DNA from: Phyllobacterium sp. T1293
GTDB taxonomy: Bacteria > Pseudomonadota > Alphaproteobacteria > Rhizobiales > Rhizobiaceae
Direction: 5' to 3'
Length of the DNA stretch: 64,000 bases
Assembly (NCBI RefSeq): GCF_020731415.2
Contig: NZ_CP088273.1
Span: forward strand, 1,121,001-1,185,000
Shown here: piece by piece, positions 43,876-52,813 of the stretch
Position numbering within the stretch: position 1 is the stretch's first letter
Layout of the letters: every line of letters starts with the position of its first letter
Position numbers and translations under genes: made by a program
The notes under the pieces: generated by a model
What the model was told of the DNA's origin: nothing
The model's database searches: none
What the model saw: only the letters and a program-made list of their open reading frames with translations

Positions 43876-44889
43876 ATGATCCAGAAAAACTGGCAAGAAT
43901 TGATCAAGCCGAACAAGGTCGAGTTCCAGACCTCCGGCTCGAAGACAAAGGCAACTGTTGTCGCTGAGCCGCTTGAACGCGGCTTTGGCTTGACGCTCGG
44001 CAATGCTCTGCGCCGTGTGCTTCTGTCTTCACTGCGCGGCGCTGCCGTGACTGCCGTTCAGATTGATGGTGTTCTGCATGAATTCTCATCGATCCCCGGC
44101 GTTCGTGAAGATGTGACGGACATTGTCCTCAACATCAAGGAAATCGCTATCCACATGGAGAGCGACGGTCCGAAGCGCATGGTCGTCCGCAAGGAAGGCC
44201 CCGGCGTTGTAACGGCTGGCGACATTCAGACGGTTGGCGATATCGAAATCCTCAATCCGGAACACGTGATCTGCACGCTCGATGAAGGCGCTGAAATCCG
44301 CATGGAATTCACCGTTAACACCGGCAAGGGTTACGTTCCGGCTGACCGCAACCGTGCAGAAGATGCGCCAATCGGCTTGATCCCGGTTGATAGCCTCTAC
44401 TCACCGGTTCGCAAGGTGTCCTACAAGATCGAAAACACCCGTGAGGGACAGGTTCTCGATTATGATAAGTTGATCCTGTCGATCGAGACTGATGGTTCGA
44501 TCTCCGGTGAAGATGCTGTTGCTTATGCAGCACGCATTCTGCAGGACCAGCTGGCGATCTTCGTCAACTTCGACGAGCCGCAGAAGGAAGTACAGCAGGA
44601 ACAGGTCACTGAACTTGCGTTCAATCCGGCTCTGCTCAAGAAGGTCGATGAACTCGAACTTTCCGTACGCTCGGCAAACTGCCTGAAGAATGATAATATC
44701 GTCTATATCGGCGATCTTATTCAGAAGACAGAAGCAGAAATGCTGCGCACACCAAACTTTGGTCGCAAGTCGCTGAACGAAATCAAGGAAGTTCTGGCTT
44801 CCATGGGTCTCCATCTTGGTATGGAAGTCCCATCCTGGCCGCCAGAAAACATTGAAGATCTCGCGAAGCGTTACGAAGACCAGTATTAA
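43876..44889 (+). CDS. rpoA: DNA-directed RNA polymerase subunit alpha
   Basis: A 337-residue alpha subunit. The N-terminal domain ([21 protein letters not shown], residues about 33-53) dimerises and nucleates assembly. The C-terminal domain contains the promoter-contacting [15 protein letters not shown] and [14 protein letters not shown] motifs. It lies 109 bases after rpsK and 71 before rplQ. Confidence 0.99.
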   Translation: MIQKNWQELIKPNKVEFQTSGSKTKATVVAEPLERGFGLTLGNALRRVLLSSLRGAAVTAVQIDGVLHEFSSIPGVREDVTDIVLNIKEIAIHMESDGPKRMVVRKEGPGVVTAGDIQTVGDIEILNPEHVICTLDEGAEIRMEFTVNTGKGYVPADRNRAEDAPIGLIPVDSLYSPVRKVSYKIENTREGQVLDYDKLILSIETDGSISGEDAVAYAARILQDQLAIFVNFDEPQKEVQQEQVTELAFNPALLKKVDELELSVRSANCLKNDNIVYIGDLIQKTEAEMLRTPNFGRKSLNEIKEVLASMGLHLGMEVPSWPPENIEDLAKRYEDQY

Positions 44890-44960
44890 GAACCCGGGCT
44901 TTTGCCCGACAACAAAGCCCGGGCCGTGAGCCCGAAAAGAGAAATTGAAGGAGAAGGCTC

Positions 44961-45389
44961 ATGCGCCACGGTAATTCAGGCCGCAAGCTTAACCGGACTG
45001 CCAGCCATCGTAAGGCGATGTTTGCCAATATGGCTGCATCATTGATTGAGCATGAGCAGATCGTTACAACGCTGCCCAAGGCTAAAGAAATTCGTCCAAT
45101 CGTTGAAAAGCTTGTCACACTCGGCAAGCGCGGTGATCTGCATGCTCGTCGTCAGGCGATCTCGGCAATCCGCGATGCCAAGCTCGTAGCAAAGCTGTTT
45201 GACACGCTTGCTCCGCGCTATGGCCAGCGCAATGGTGGCTACATCCGCATCATGAAGGCAGGCTTCCGTACCGGTGACAATGCACCGCTCGCAGTGGTCG
45301 AATTCGTTGATCGCGATGTCAGCGCCAAGGGTTCCAAGGATTTGGCCCGCGTTGCTGCTGAACAGGCAAGCGAAGCTGAAGCCGCATAA
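44961..45389 (+). CDS. rplQ: 50S ribosomal protein L17
   Basis: A 142-residue L17 ([20 protein letters not shown], then [14 protein letters not shown]). It is the last gene of the alpha cluster and is followed by a terminator, closing a nearly 19-kb ribosomal block. Confidence 0.99.
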   Translation: MRHGNSGRKLNRTASHRKAMFANMAASLIEHEQIVTTLPKAKEIRPIVEKLVTLGKRGDLHARRQAISAIRDAKLVAKLFDTLAPRYGQRNGGYIRIMKAGFRTGDNAPLAVVEFVDRDVSAKGSKDLARVAAEQASEAEAA

Positions 45390-45421
45390 TCTGCGCTTTT
45401 GCATTTTGGATTTAAGGATAG

Positions 45422-45443
45422 GGGGCCTTTACGGGCCCCTTTT
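45422..45443 (+). terminator. Terminator after rplQ
   Basis: GGGGCC pairs with GGCCCC around TTTACG, followed by TTTT and a T-rich tail. It is 32 bases past the rplQ stop. Confidence 0.8.
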
Positions 45444-45468
45444 CTGTTTTGCTATGACCTTCGTATAA

Positions 45469-45515
45469 TTGAATTTTTGCCTAACTTGCGCTATATATGA
45501 CCGGTTAAATGGTCA
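45469..45515 (+). promoter_or_regulatory. Promoter and operator-like palindrome of the toxin-antitoxin pair
   Basis: TTGAAT (45469-45474), 17 bases, then TATATA (45492-45497). Immediately after the -10, TGACC (45498-45502) and GGTCA (45511-45515) form an inverted repeat that also touches the AGGAG ribosome binding site. The layout fits autoregulation by an antitoxin-toxin complex. Confidence 0.6.
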
Positions 45516-45525
45516 GGAGTGAGTG

Positions 45526-45768
45526 ATGAGCACGGTTAATCTTGTCGAAGCAAAAGCGCATTTGAGCGATTTGATTGATCAGGTGGAAGCCGGGGAGACC
45601 GTGGATATTTTGCGTCGAGGCAAGTTGGTGGCCCGCTTGGTGCCAGCCAAGGCAGCGCGTAAACCTGTCGATGTTGCGGTTTTGCGGAAGCTTACGGAAA
45701 AGATGCCTGTACAGACAGAGCCGGCTGGTGAGTTTGTGCGCAAGATGCGCGACGATGATCGCTACTGA
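45526..45768 (+). CDS. Phd/YefM-family antitoxin
   Basis: An 80-residue protein. The N-terminal STVNLVEAKAHLSDLIDQVEAGETVDILRRGK is a Phd/YefM DNA-binding domain, and the variable, flexible C-terminus (about residues 50-80) would wrap the toxin. I chose the ATG 6 bases after AGGAG over the adjoining GTG. Its stop codon overlaps the toxin start (TGATG), so the two are translationally coupled. It would bind the palindrome in its own promoter. Confidence 0.9.
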   Translation: MSTVNLVEAKAHLSDLIDQVEAGETVDILRRGKLVARLVPAKAARKPVDVAVLRKLTEKMPVQTEPAGEFVRKMRDDDRY

Positions 45769-46190
45769 TGCTCTATATTGATACGTCGGTTCTTGTTGCA
45801 GTATTGACTGCGGAAAGCCAAACCGAGCGAATGCTTGATTTTCTCGGCGCACAGCACGCAGAGCCTTTGGCGGTGAGTGATTGGACCATCACCGAGTTTT
45901 CTTCAGCACTCTCGCTCAAGGTGCGTATGAAACAGCTGGAAGTGCAGCACCGGAACAGTTCCCTTGCAGCCTTTCATCGTCTGGTTGGTGAGTCATTTGA
46001 GACTTTGCCTATCACGGGGACGCAGTTTCGCTCCGCTGCTCAGATAGCTGATCAATATGCTGCCGGGATAAGAGCCCGTGATGCATTGCATTTGGCTGTT
46101 GCTATTCATCATGGGGCCACCATCTATACTCTGGACCGCAAATTTGCCGAGGCGGCCGAAAATATGGGCGCAATAGCCAAGCTGCTTTGA
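45768..46190 (+). CDS. VapC-type PIN-domain toxin ribonuclease
   Basis: A 140-residue PIN protein with the four expected acidic residues: Asp5 (MLYIDTSVLVA), Glu43 (TITEFSSAL), Asp105 (IRARDALHLAVA) and Asp123 (IYTLDRKFAEAA). VapC toxins cleave specific tRNAs or rRNA using magnesium; the target here is unknown. The gene pairs with the upstream antitoxin, and the active site is complete, so the toxin should be functional. Confidence 0.9.
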   Translation: MLYIDTSVLVAVLTAESQTERMLDFLGAQHAEPLAVSDWTITEFSSALSLKVRMKQLEVQHRNSSLAAFHRLVGESFETLPITGTQFRSAAQIADQYAAGIRARDALHLAVAIHHGATIYTLDRKFAEAAENMGAIAKLL

Positions 46191-46260
46191 ATGTCTCAAA
46201 TTTGCTTTGTTTCATGGCTGGTATCTCCTATGAAATTCAGCACATTAGATTGACAAGCTT

Positions 46261-46276
46261 TACTGATTCATCAGTA
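46261..46276. promoter_or_regulatory. Palindrome next to the DegP-like gene start
   Basis: TACTGAT-TC-ATCAGTA is a 16-bp near-perfect palindrome one base upstream of the AGGAGA ribosome binding site. It could be an operator or a small hairpin affecting translation initiation. Confidence 0.35.
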
Positions 46277-46288
46277 CAGGAGATCGAT

Positions 46289-47716
46289 ATGAGTTCTTCC
46301 AGAATTGCACTATCAGCACGGACGCTTCTTATTTGCTCGGCACTTGTGTCCGGTATGACAGCGCCAGTTTACGCGCAAACGGCTGTTGATACGACAAAGC
46401 AGGTTCCGGCAACCCGTGCGGATACGCAATTGTCCTTTGCGCCGCTTGTCAAACAGACTGCGGGAGCAGTTGTTAATGTTTACGCGGCGCGTGAAGTGCA
46501 GCAGCGCTCGCCTTTCTCCGGTGATCCCTTCTTCGAACAGTTCTTCGGCGGCAAATTCAATGGCCCGCCACGTATTCAATCCTCGCTCGGTTCCGGGGTG
46601 ATTGTCGATCCGTCCGGTATCGTTGTCACCAACAACCACGTTATCCGCGATGCGGAGACCGTGAAGATCGCGCTGTCAGACGGGCGTGAATTTGAATCGC
46701 GGGTTCTTCTCAAAGATGAATCGACCGATCTTGCCATTCTGAAGATTGATGCGAATGAGCAGTTTCCCGTCCTGCAACTTGCCGACTCCGATAAGGTCGA
46801 GGTCGGTGATCTCGTTCTGGCAATTGGCAACCCTTTTGGTGTTGGTCAGACGGTGACGAGCGGCATTGTCTCGGCACAAGCCCGCACCCGGGTCGGTATT
46901 TCTGATTTTGACTTCTTCATCCAGACCGATGCCGCGATTAATCCCGGCAATTCCGGCGGTGCCTTGATTGGCATGGATGGCAAGCTTGTTGGTATCAATA
47001 CAGCGATTTTCTCCCGTTCCGGCGGTTCTGTCGGTATCGGTTTTGCCATTCCATCCAACATGGTGCGCGCCGTGGTCGACACGGCAAAGCAGGGCGGCGA
47101 CACATTCCAACGCCCATATATTGGCGCGACGTTCCAGAACGTAACGTCTGATGTCGCCGAAGGTCTTGGAATGAAGCAGCCTTATGGTGCCTTGGTAACA
47201 AGTGTGGTCAAGGATGGACCGGCTGAAAAGGGCGGGCTTCTGGTTGGTGATGTGGTTTTGTCCGTGGACGATTTCCGTATCGAGAATTTTGATGGACTTG
47301 GATATCGCCTGTCGACAGCAGGAATTGGCAAGACTGTGAAGCTTGGCGTTCTGAGCAGGTCCAAGGAGAAGGTGATTTCTCTGGTTCTGGAGAAGCCAAG
47401 GCCAGATGATCCAAGCAGCAAGGCGGTGATTCAAGGCAAGAACCCGCTTTCTGGCGCGCAGGTTATTACGCTCACACCAAGCAGTGCGACGCGCCTGCGT
47501 CTATCCGGCGACACCACAGGTGTTGCGGTCGAGAAGATTTTCCCCAATACCCCGGCGGCTCGCATTGGTTTGCAGCCAGGCGATATTGTGCGCAAGGTCA
47601 ATGGTCGCGATATCACCACGGTCGCAGATTTGACCGCAGTGATGTCCAGCTCGCCCGTATTGTGGCGTTTCGAGTTTGAACGCGGCGGTGCGATCATCCG
47701 CCAGATCATTCGTTAG
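46289..47716 (+). CDS. DegP/HtrA-family periplasmic serine protease
   Basis: A 475-residue Do-type protease with signal peptide (cleavage about VYAQ-TAVD, residue 30). The trypsin-like domain has the triad His117 (TNNHVI), Asp147 (TDLAIL) and Ser222 (NPGNSGGAL). Two PDZ domains follow, about 275-365 and 385-470 (LGMKQPYGALVTSVVKDGPA, IFPNTPAARIGLQPGDIV). It degrades or refolds misfolded envelope proteins. The ATG after AGGAGA is preferred over a longer frame that lacks a signal peptide at its start. rarA follows after 17 bases, probably in the same operon, an arrangement common in alphaproteobacteria. Confidence 0.93.
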   Translation: MSSSRIALSARTLLICSALVSGMTAPVYAQTAVDTTKQVPATRADTQLSFAPLVKQTAGAVVNVYAAREVQQRSPFSGDPFFEQFFGGKFNGPPRIQSSLGSGVIVDPSGIVVTNNHVIRDAETVKIALSDGREFESRVLLKDESTDLAILKIDANEQFPVLQLADSDKVEVGDLVLAIGNPFGVGQTVTSGIVSAQARTRVGISDFDFFIQTDAAINPGNSGGALIGMDGKLVGINTAIFSRSGGSVGIGFAIPSNMVRAVVDTAKQGGDTFQRPYIGATFQNVTSDVAEGLGMKQPYGALVTSVVKDGPAEKGGLLVGDVVLSVDDFRIENFDGLGYRLSTAGIGKTVKLGVLSRSKEKVISLVLEKPRPDDPSSKAVIQGKNPLSGAQVITLTPSSATRLRLSGDTTGVAVEKIFPNTPAARIGLQPGDIVRKVNGRDITTVADLTAVMSSSPVLWRFEFERGGAIIRQIIR

Positions 47717-47733
47717 ATGAGGCTTGCAGGGCA

Positions 47734-49044
47734 ATGACGGATCTATTTTCGGCGAAGGACGATCCGGCTTCGGACCGGAGCAGGCCGCTTGCCGACCGTT
47801 TGCGTCCGCGATCTCTTGGTGAAGTGACCGGTCAGGAGCACCTGACCGGAGCCGAAGGTGCCCTGACGCGCATGATCGCATCGGGCTCGCTCGGATCGAT
47901 GATTTTCTGGGGCCCGCCCGGCACCGGCAAGACCACCGTCGCGCGTTTGCTTGCGGGCGAAACCAATCTTGCCTTCGAACAGATATCGGCGATTTTTTCC
48001 GGTGTGGCTGACCTGAAAAAGGTTTTCGAGATGGCGCGGGCACGAAAAATGTCCGGTCGCCAGACATTATTGTTCGTCGATGAGATTCATCGTTTCAACC
48101 GTGCCCAGCAGGATTCTTTTTTGCCAGTCATGGAAGACGGGACGATTGTTCTCGTGGGTGCCACGACGGAGAACCCATCATTTGAGCTTAATGCCGCTCT
48201 TTTGTCGCGGGCGCGTGTCCTTGTTTTTCATCCGCATGACGAAGCCAGCCTTATAGCACTGATGCAGCGCGCCGAGGAGCACGAAGGCAAGCCATTACCT
48301 CTTGATGAGGAAGCACGGGCGAGCCTCGTGCGCATGGCCGATGGCGATGGCCGGGCAATCCTGACGCTGGCCGAGGAAGTGTGGCGCGCGGCACGCGAAG
48401 GGGAAGTTTTCAATGTAGAGCGCGTGCAGCAGATCGTACAGCGCCGCGCTCCTGTTTATGACAAGGGGCAGGACGGCCACTACAACCTGATCTCAGCCCT
48501 GCACAAATCGGTGCGCGGTTCTGATCCCGATGCGGCGCTATATTATCTCTGCCGTATGTTTGATGCGGGGGAAGACCCACTGTTCATCGGCAGGCGTCTG
48601 GTGCGTATGGCAAGCGAGGATATCGGTCTCGCCGATCCGCAGGCTTTGGTTATCTGCAACGCTGCCAAGGACGCCTATGATTATCTGGGCTCACCCGAGG
48701 GTGAACTGGCTCTGGCGCAGGCTTGCGTCTATCTGGCCACTGCGCCCAAGTCGAATGCTGTTTATACGGCGTTTGCCACAGCGATGCGGGTGGCCAAAGA
48801 GAATGGGTCGCTTGTGCCGCCCAAACACATTCTGAATGCGCCGACAAAGCTTATGAAGGGTGAGGGTTATGGCAAAGGCTATGCCTATGATCATGATCAG
48901 CCCGAAGCATTTTCCGGCCAGAACTATTTTCCCGATGCCCTTGGCCGTCAGACTTTCTACAATCCACCCGAGCGCGGCTTTGAACGCGAAATCCGCAAGC
49001 GTATCGAATATTGGAACCGGCTGAGAGTTGAGCGCGGCGAGTAG
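47734..49044 (+). CDS. rarA: Replication-associated recombination protein A (MgsA/RarA AAA ATPase)
   Basis: A 436-residue AAA+ protein. The N-terminal ADRLRPRSLGEVTGQEHL, Walker A GPPGTGKTT (about residue 60), Walker B FVDEIHRFN and sensor-1 GATTENPSF are followed by the C-terminal tetramerisation domain (SALHKSVRGSDPDAALYYL). It acts at stalled replication forks. The stop is about 250 bases before a bidirectional terminator, with an inverted-repeat element in between. Confidence 0.95.
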   Translation: MTDLFSAKDDPASDRSRPLADRLRPRSLGEVTGQEHLTGAEGALTRMIASGSLGSMIFWGPPGTGKTTVARLLAGETNLAFEQISAIFSGVADLKKVFEMARARKMSGRQTLLFVDEIHRFNRAQQDSFLPVMEDGTIVLVGATTENPSFELNAALLSRARVLVFHPHDEASLIALMQRAEEHEGKPLPLDEEARASLVRMADGDGRAILTLAEEVWRAAREGEVFNVERVQQIVQRRAPVYDKGQDGHYNLISALHKSVRGSDPDAALYYLCRMFDAGEDPLFIGRRLVRMASEDIGLADPQALVICNAAKDAYDYLGSPEGELALAQACVYLATAPKSNAVYTAFATAMRVAKENGSLVPPKHILNAPTKLMKGEGYGKGYAYDHDQPEAFSGQNYFPDALGRQTFYNPPERGFEREIRKRIEYWNRLRVERGE

Positions 49045-49075
49045 TACCCTGCCAAATCGGTGATGTGTGGGGTCT

Positions 49076-49250
49076 TGGTTCGTGGTTCGACAAGCTCACC
49101 ATGACGGAGAGGAGTGATGAAAGGGTGCTACATTCTGCAACCTTATTGTTCTGCAACCTTATCATGCTGCAATCTTTTTGATCTGCAATCTTGGCGATTA
49201 TCGTTGCATCCTCACTCTCCCTCATGGTGAGCTTGTCGAACCACGAACCA
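49076..49250. repeat. 175-bp inverted-repeat element with internal tandem units
   Basis: A perfect 29-bp inverted repeat, 49076-49104 against 49222-49250, encloses a central part in which the arms continue imperfectly (GGAGAG paired with CTCTCC). The loop contains four near-repeats of about 16 bases around the core CTGCAAYCTT (49130-49190). The arm core (TTCGTGGTTCGACAAGCTCA) resembles dispersed palindromic repeats found between genes in many alphaproteobacteria. It has no ORF and no flanking duplication that I can see. It is a REP/MITE-like element by structure. Confidence 0.7.
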
Positions 49251-49290
49251 CGGTTCTTGCAGCAAATCTTTGGTTAAATTCAGAAATAAC

Positions 49291-49323
49291 AAAAAGGGCC
49301 GCTTCATCTGAAGCGGCCCTTTT
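49291..49323. terminator. Bidirectional terminator between rarA and the glucan exporter gene
   Basis: AAAAA, GGGCCGCTTC paired with GAAGCGGCCC around ATCT, then TTTT. It can end transcription from both converging genes. Confidence 0.9.
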
Positions 49324-49346
49324 GCTTTAAGTGTCCAGGTAAGCTT

Positions 49347-51125
49347 TTACGCGGCAGCTTCCGGCTTGCGGGGGAAGGGCGTGACATTGGTTGTGTCGTC
49401 GTCCAATTTGAGGCCACCGGCCTTGAGCAGCGCAGTGAAGCGACCGTTCTGATGAGCCAGCTCGTCAAAGCTGCCGGACTCAACGATTTCGCCGCGGTCC
49501 ATGAAGAGCACAAGATCGGCATCACGAACCGTCGACAGACGGTGTGCAATAATGAACGTCGTGCGGTTCTGGCACAGCTTGTCAACCGCAACCTTCACGC
49601 GTGCTTCCGTTTCAACGTCGAGCGCGCTTGTTGCTTCGTCAAGCACGAGGATCGGCGCGTCCTTCAGGATGGCGCGGGCAATAGCAACGCGCTGACGTTC
49701 ACCACCTGAAAGCTGCGAACCACGCTCACCGACCATCGTATCAAAACCGGATGATTTCGACAGAATGAAATCGCTTGCATCGGCAGCAGTCGCTGCGGCT
49801 GCAACATCTTCATCGGTCGCATTCGGACGACCAACGCGGATATTATCCTCGATGCTGCGGTTAAACATGCCGGCATCCTGAAACACCGTAGCAATGGCAT
49901 TGCGCAACGAGCGACGGCTGATCGTGCGTGTATCGATACCATCAACAAGCACACGGCCTTCCTTCGGGTCGTAAACGCGCTGGAGCACGTTGATGAGCGT
50001 TGTCTTGCCAGCGCCCGTTGGGCCAACGATAGCGATCGTCTGACCCGCCTTGGCCTTAAACGAGACGTTCTTCAGGCCCTGAGTCGATTTGGCAAAATCG
50101 AATGACACGTTCTGGAATTCGACTTCACCGCTGACATTGTCGATGTCGTGTACAGCTTTTGGCTCAGCCTGATAAGCAGCGGAGTCTTCCATCTCATAGA
50201 AGTCTTCGAGCTTGGCGCGAGCAGCAAAAATCTGGTTCACAAAGGCGCTCAGCTGATCAAGACGGCTGATCAACAGGGCAGCAAAACCGGTGAATGCCAC
50301 GACCTGTCCAACATTCAACTGGTTCTGAATGACAAAATAGGAACCGAGGAAAAGGACCACCACCATCGAGATTGTCGAGGCCATGCGGTTGATACCGGCA
50401 GCCAAAGCCCACCAGTTGAGAACCGGGTACTGCGAATCCAGCAACTGCTTCGTGTAGGACTGCAGCGCGCGCGTTTCTTCATCAATGCGGTTGTAGCTCT
50501 GCAGAACAGAGATATTGCCCATCGAGTCCGTTACGTGGCTGAATGCCTGAATATGATGGCGCTCAACCTGTGCCTGACCATCCTTGGTCTTTGCTGTTAC
50601 AACGCGGCTGACAATGACATAGACAACACCAAGAACAGCAAGAACCGAAGCCAGACGCCAATCCTGTGACAGGGCCATAGGAACAAGGCCCACGAGCGCA
50701 ACAGCGGTTGCAAGATGTGTGCGCATGAATTCAAGCCAGAGGCTGAACAGGGTTTCAATAGCGCGCAAAAGCGTATGCATCGCATTGGAGGTGCCGCGCT
50801 GATGATGCCAGGCAAGCGGCATGCTGATCACGCGATTATAGGCTTCCGTCAACACCGACAGTTTACGGCGGTGTGCGAGCCTGTCAGCTTCACGCGATAC
50901 CAGCACATTGGCAACGATGTGGAACAGGCCAACACCGGCCAGCTGGCTGAGAGGCGGCCAGATATTGGATTTGACTGTAATCGCCTGAATGACGCGGCCC
51001 ACAAGAACAGGCTCGAACAGCATTGTCAGGGCCAAGGCAACGTTGACCAGGCAGATAAACGTGGTCGCACGCTTTTCCGCCCCGAGATATTGGAGAGATT
51101 TCCAATAGATCTGTATCAATGACAC
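49347..51125 (-). CDS. ndvA: Cyclic beta-1,2-glucan ABC exporter (ChvA/NdvA/Cgt)
   Basis: A 592-residue half-transporter with membrane domain and ATPase fused. The start VSLIQIYWKSLQYLGAEKRA, the ADRLAHRRKL and PLAWHHQRGTSNA blocks and the C-terminal NVTPFPRKPEAAA match the rhizobial NdvA/Brucella Cgt family as I recall it. The ATPase has Walker A GPTGAGKTT, signature LSGGERQRVAIA and Walker B ILVLDEATSALD. It exports cyclic glucan for osmoadaptation and host interaction. A GTG start about 8 bases after GGAG is chosen; the longer frame upstream lacks similarity. The glucan synthase is not in the window. Confidence 0.9.
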   Translation of the reverse strand: MSLIQIYWKSLQYLGAEKRATTFICLVNVALALTMLFEPVLVGRVIQAITVKSNIWPPLSQLAGVGLFHIVANVLVSREADRLAHRRKLSVLTEAYNRVISMPLAWHHQRGTSNAMHTLLRAIETLFSLWLEFMRTHLATAVALVGLVPMALSQDWRLASVLAVLGVVYVIVSRVVTAKTKDGQAQVERHHIQAFSHVTDSMGNISVLQSYNRIDEETRALQSYTKQLLDSQYPVLNWWALAAGINRMASTISMVVVLFLGSYFVIQNQLNVGQVVAFTGFAALLISRLDQLSAFVNQIFAARAKLEDFYEMEDSAAYQAEPKAVHDIDNVSGEVEFQNVSFDFAKSTQGLKNVSFKAKAGQTIAIVGPTGAGKTTLINVLQRVYDPKEGRVLVDGIDTRTISRRSLRNAIATVFQDAGMFNRSIEDNIRVGRPNATDEDVAAAATAADASDFILSKSSGFDTMVGERGSQLSGGERQRVAIARAILKDAPILVLDEATSALDVETEARVKVAVDKLCQNRTTFIIAHRLSTVRDADLVLFMDRGEIVESGSFDELAHQNGRFTALLKAGGLKLDDDTTNVTPFPRKPEAAA

Positions 51126-51283
51126 TTTGCCACTCCGCTCGTTATGCCCGCTTCTGCGCACATTCCTCAATTTTTGACTCTGCATGAGGTGCTTGTGCGC
51201 TGCAATATTCAATGCTCTAAAGTTGTGTCAGTTCCGCGTCTGTTCAAGGAACATTTTTCTACGTCTGTTAACGTCCCGTGATG

Positions 51284-51299
51284 AGTCAAATATTTGACT
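51284..51299. promoter_or_regulatory. 16-bp perfect palindrome between ndvA and crcB
   Basis: AGTCAAATATTTGACT is perfectly symmetric and lies about 30 bases before crcB and 160 before ndvA in their divergent promoter region. It has the form of a dimeric regulator site. No cognate regulator gene is adjacent. Confidence 0.5.
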
Positions 51300-51330
51300 T
51301 CAAAGAATAAACCGCCGGAGGTGAGGTAAA

Positions 51331-51708
51331 GTGAACGCAATATTACTGGTTGCATCAGGTGGAGCTATCGGTTCGGTTGCCCGCTATCTCGCAGGCCTGC
51401 TGATGACCAGGATTTTGGGTGCCGCTTTTCCTTGGGGAACACTGACCGTCAACGTGGTCGGTGGCTTGTTGATGGGGCTGTTTATCGAGCTTCTGGCGCG
51501 GCGTTTCGATGGTTCGAATGAATTGCGCCTGTTTGTAGCCGTCGGTATTATGGGGGGCTTCACCACCTTTTCCTCTTTCTCGCTGGATGTTGCGCTCCTA
51601 TGGGAGCGCGGTGAAGTGTTTTCAGCGCTGATTTATGTGCTCCTAAGCGTGATATTGAGCATTGGTGCGCTGTTTTTAGGATTATGGCTCGCAAGAGCGG
51701 TCGCTTAG
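51331..51708 (+). CDS. crcB: Fluoride channel CrcB/Fluc
   Basis: A 125-residue protein with four membrane helices. The motif GGFTTFSSFSLD and the pore Asn in WGTLTVNVVGG are the fluoride-channel signatures. As a dual-topology homodimer it expels fluoride. It starts at GTG behind GGAGGTGAGG. No fluoride riboswitch is seen upstream. The RluC-like gene follows after 36 bases. Confidence 0.95.
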   Translation: MNAILLVASGGAIGSVARYLAGLLMTRILGAAFPWGTLTVNVVGGLLMGLFIELLARRFDGSNELRLFVAVGIMGGFTTFSSFSLDVALLWERGEVFSALIYVLLSVILSIGALFLGLWLARAVA

Positions 51709-51744
51709 TGCTAAGCGCATGCCTGATTAGACAAGGTATGAATT

Positions 51745-52737
51745 ATGGCAGTGGTAGAGCAGAAGACAGTTGACACCGGCGAGGCGGAAATGCGCCTCGA
51801 TCGATGGTTCAAGGTACATTATCCGGGGTTGGGTTTCGGACACCTGCAGAAATTGCTGCGGTCGGGGCAGATCCGGGTTGATGGCTCACGCGCCAAATCG
51901 GATACACGCCTGCAGGCAGGCCAGTCGGTGCGTATTCCTCCTTTACAGGTGGACGCCAAGGCCGATGGCCAGCATTTGACTGGCAAGAGTATTCGTGGCC
52001 GGGAAGATGGCGATGTTCTATCCCAGATGCTGCTCTATGAAGACCCGAAGGTTTTTGTGTTCAACAAGCCTGCCGGTCTGGCAGTGCAGGGCGGCTCCGG
52101 CGTTAACAGGCATGTGGATGACATGCTTGAAGCCTGGCGCAACAAGAAGGGCGAAAAGCCGCGGCTTGTGCATCGGCTCGACCGCGATACGTCGGGTGTT
52201 CTTGTGGTTGCGCGCACACGTGGTGCCGCACAGGCACTGACTGCGGCTTTCCGCGAGCGTGAAACCAAGAAGACCTATTGGGCCCTCGTCAAAGGCATTC
52301 CGCGCAAGCGCGAGGACAAAATCACCACATGGCTGGTTAAAGAAACCACTCCCGATGGCGACCGCATGCGTGTTGCCCAGCACGGTGAACCGGATTCCGA
52401 TCATGCGGTTTCCTATTACCGCGTCATTGAATCCGCGGGCCAAGTGCTGACATGGCTGGAAATGGAGCCTTATACGGGACGCACACACCAGCTGCGTGTT
52501 CACGCTGCCCATATTGGCTGCCCTATTATTGGCGATCCGAAATATTTTGAAGCTGATACAAACTGGTCGTTTCCCGGTGGCATTCAGAACCGCCTGCATC
52601 TGCATGCGCGCCGTATCCGTATTCCCAATCCGTCCGGTGGCGGTGTCATCGACGTTACGGCGCCTCTGCCGCCGCATATGGTGCAGACCTGGAATCTTCT
52701 CGGCCTTGATGAAAGTGATGGCGACGAAGAAAATTAA
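51745..52737 (+). CDS. RluC/RluD-family pseudouridine synthase
   Basis: A 330-residue enzyme with an N-terminal S4 RNA-binding domain (about 15-75, RLDRWFKVHYPGLGFGHLQK) and a catalytic domain carrying HRLDRDTSGVLV with the nucleophile Asp146. It modifies uridines in 23S rRNA; RluC is the likeliest member, but RluD-like specificity cannot be excluded. It follows crcB and precedes the ATP12 gene in a likely operon. Confidence 0.9.
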   Translation: MAVVEQKTVDTGEAEMRLDRWFKVHYPGLGFGHLQKLLRSGQIRVDGSRAKSDTRLQAGQSVRIPPLQVDAKADGQHLTGKSIRGREDGDVLSQMLLYEDPKVFVFNKPAGLAVQGGSGVNRHVDDMLEAWRNKKGEKPRLVHRLDRDTSGVLVVARTRGAAQALTAAFRERETKKTYWALVKGIPRKREDKITTWLVKETTPDGDRMRVAQHGEPDSDHAVSYYRVIESAGQVLTWLEMEPYTGRTHQLRVHAAHIGCPIIGDPKYFEADTNWSFPGGIQNRLHLHARRIRIPNPSGGGVIDVTAPLPPHMVQTWNLLGLDESDGDEEN

Positions 52738-52813
52738 GCCGGGTTGGCCACAATTTCCGGTGGATCAGTATCAGGGCTTTGAGCCATTCAGACCAAATAG
52801 ACGGACTTTGATC

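Noticed and set aside
51213..51330. Fluoride riboswitch before crcB
   Set aside because: The conserved GGNGATGG and later pseudoknot partners are not found; only a palindrome is present.
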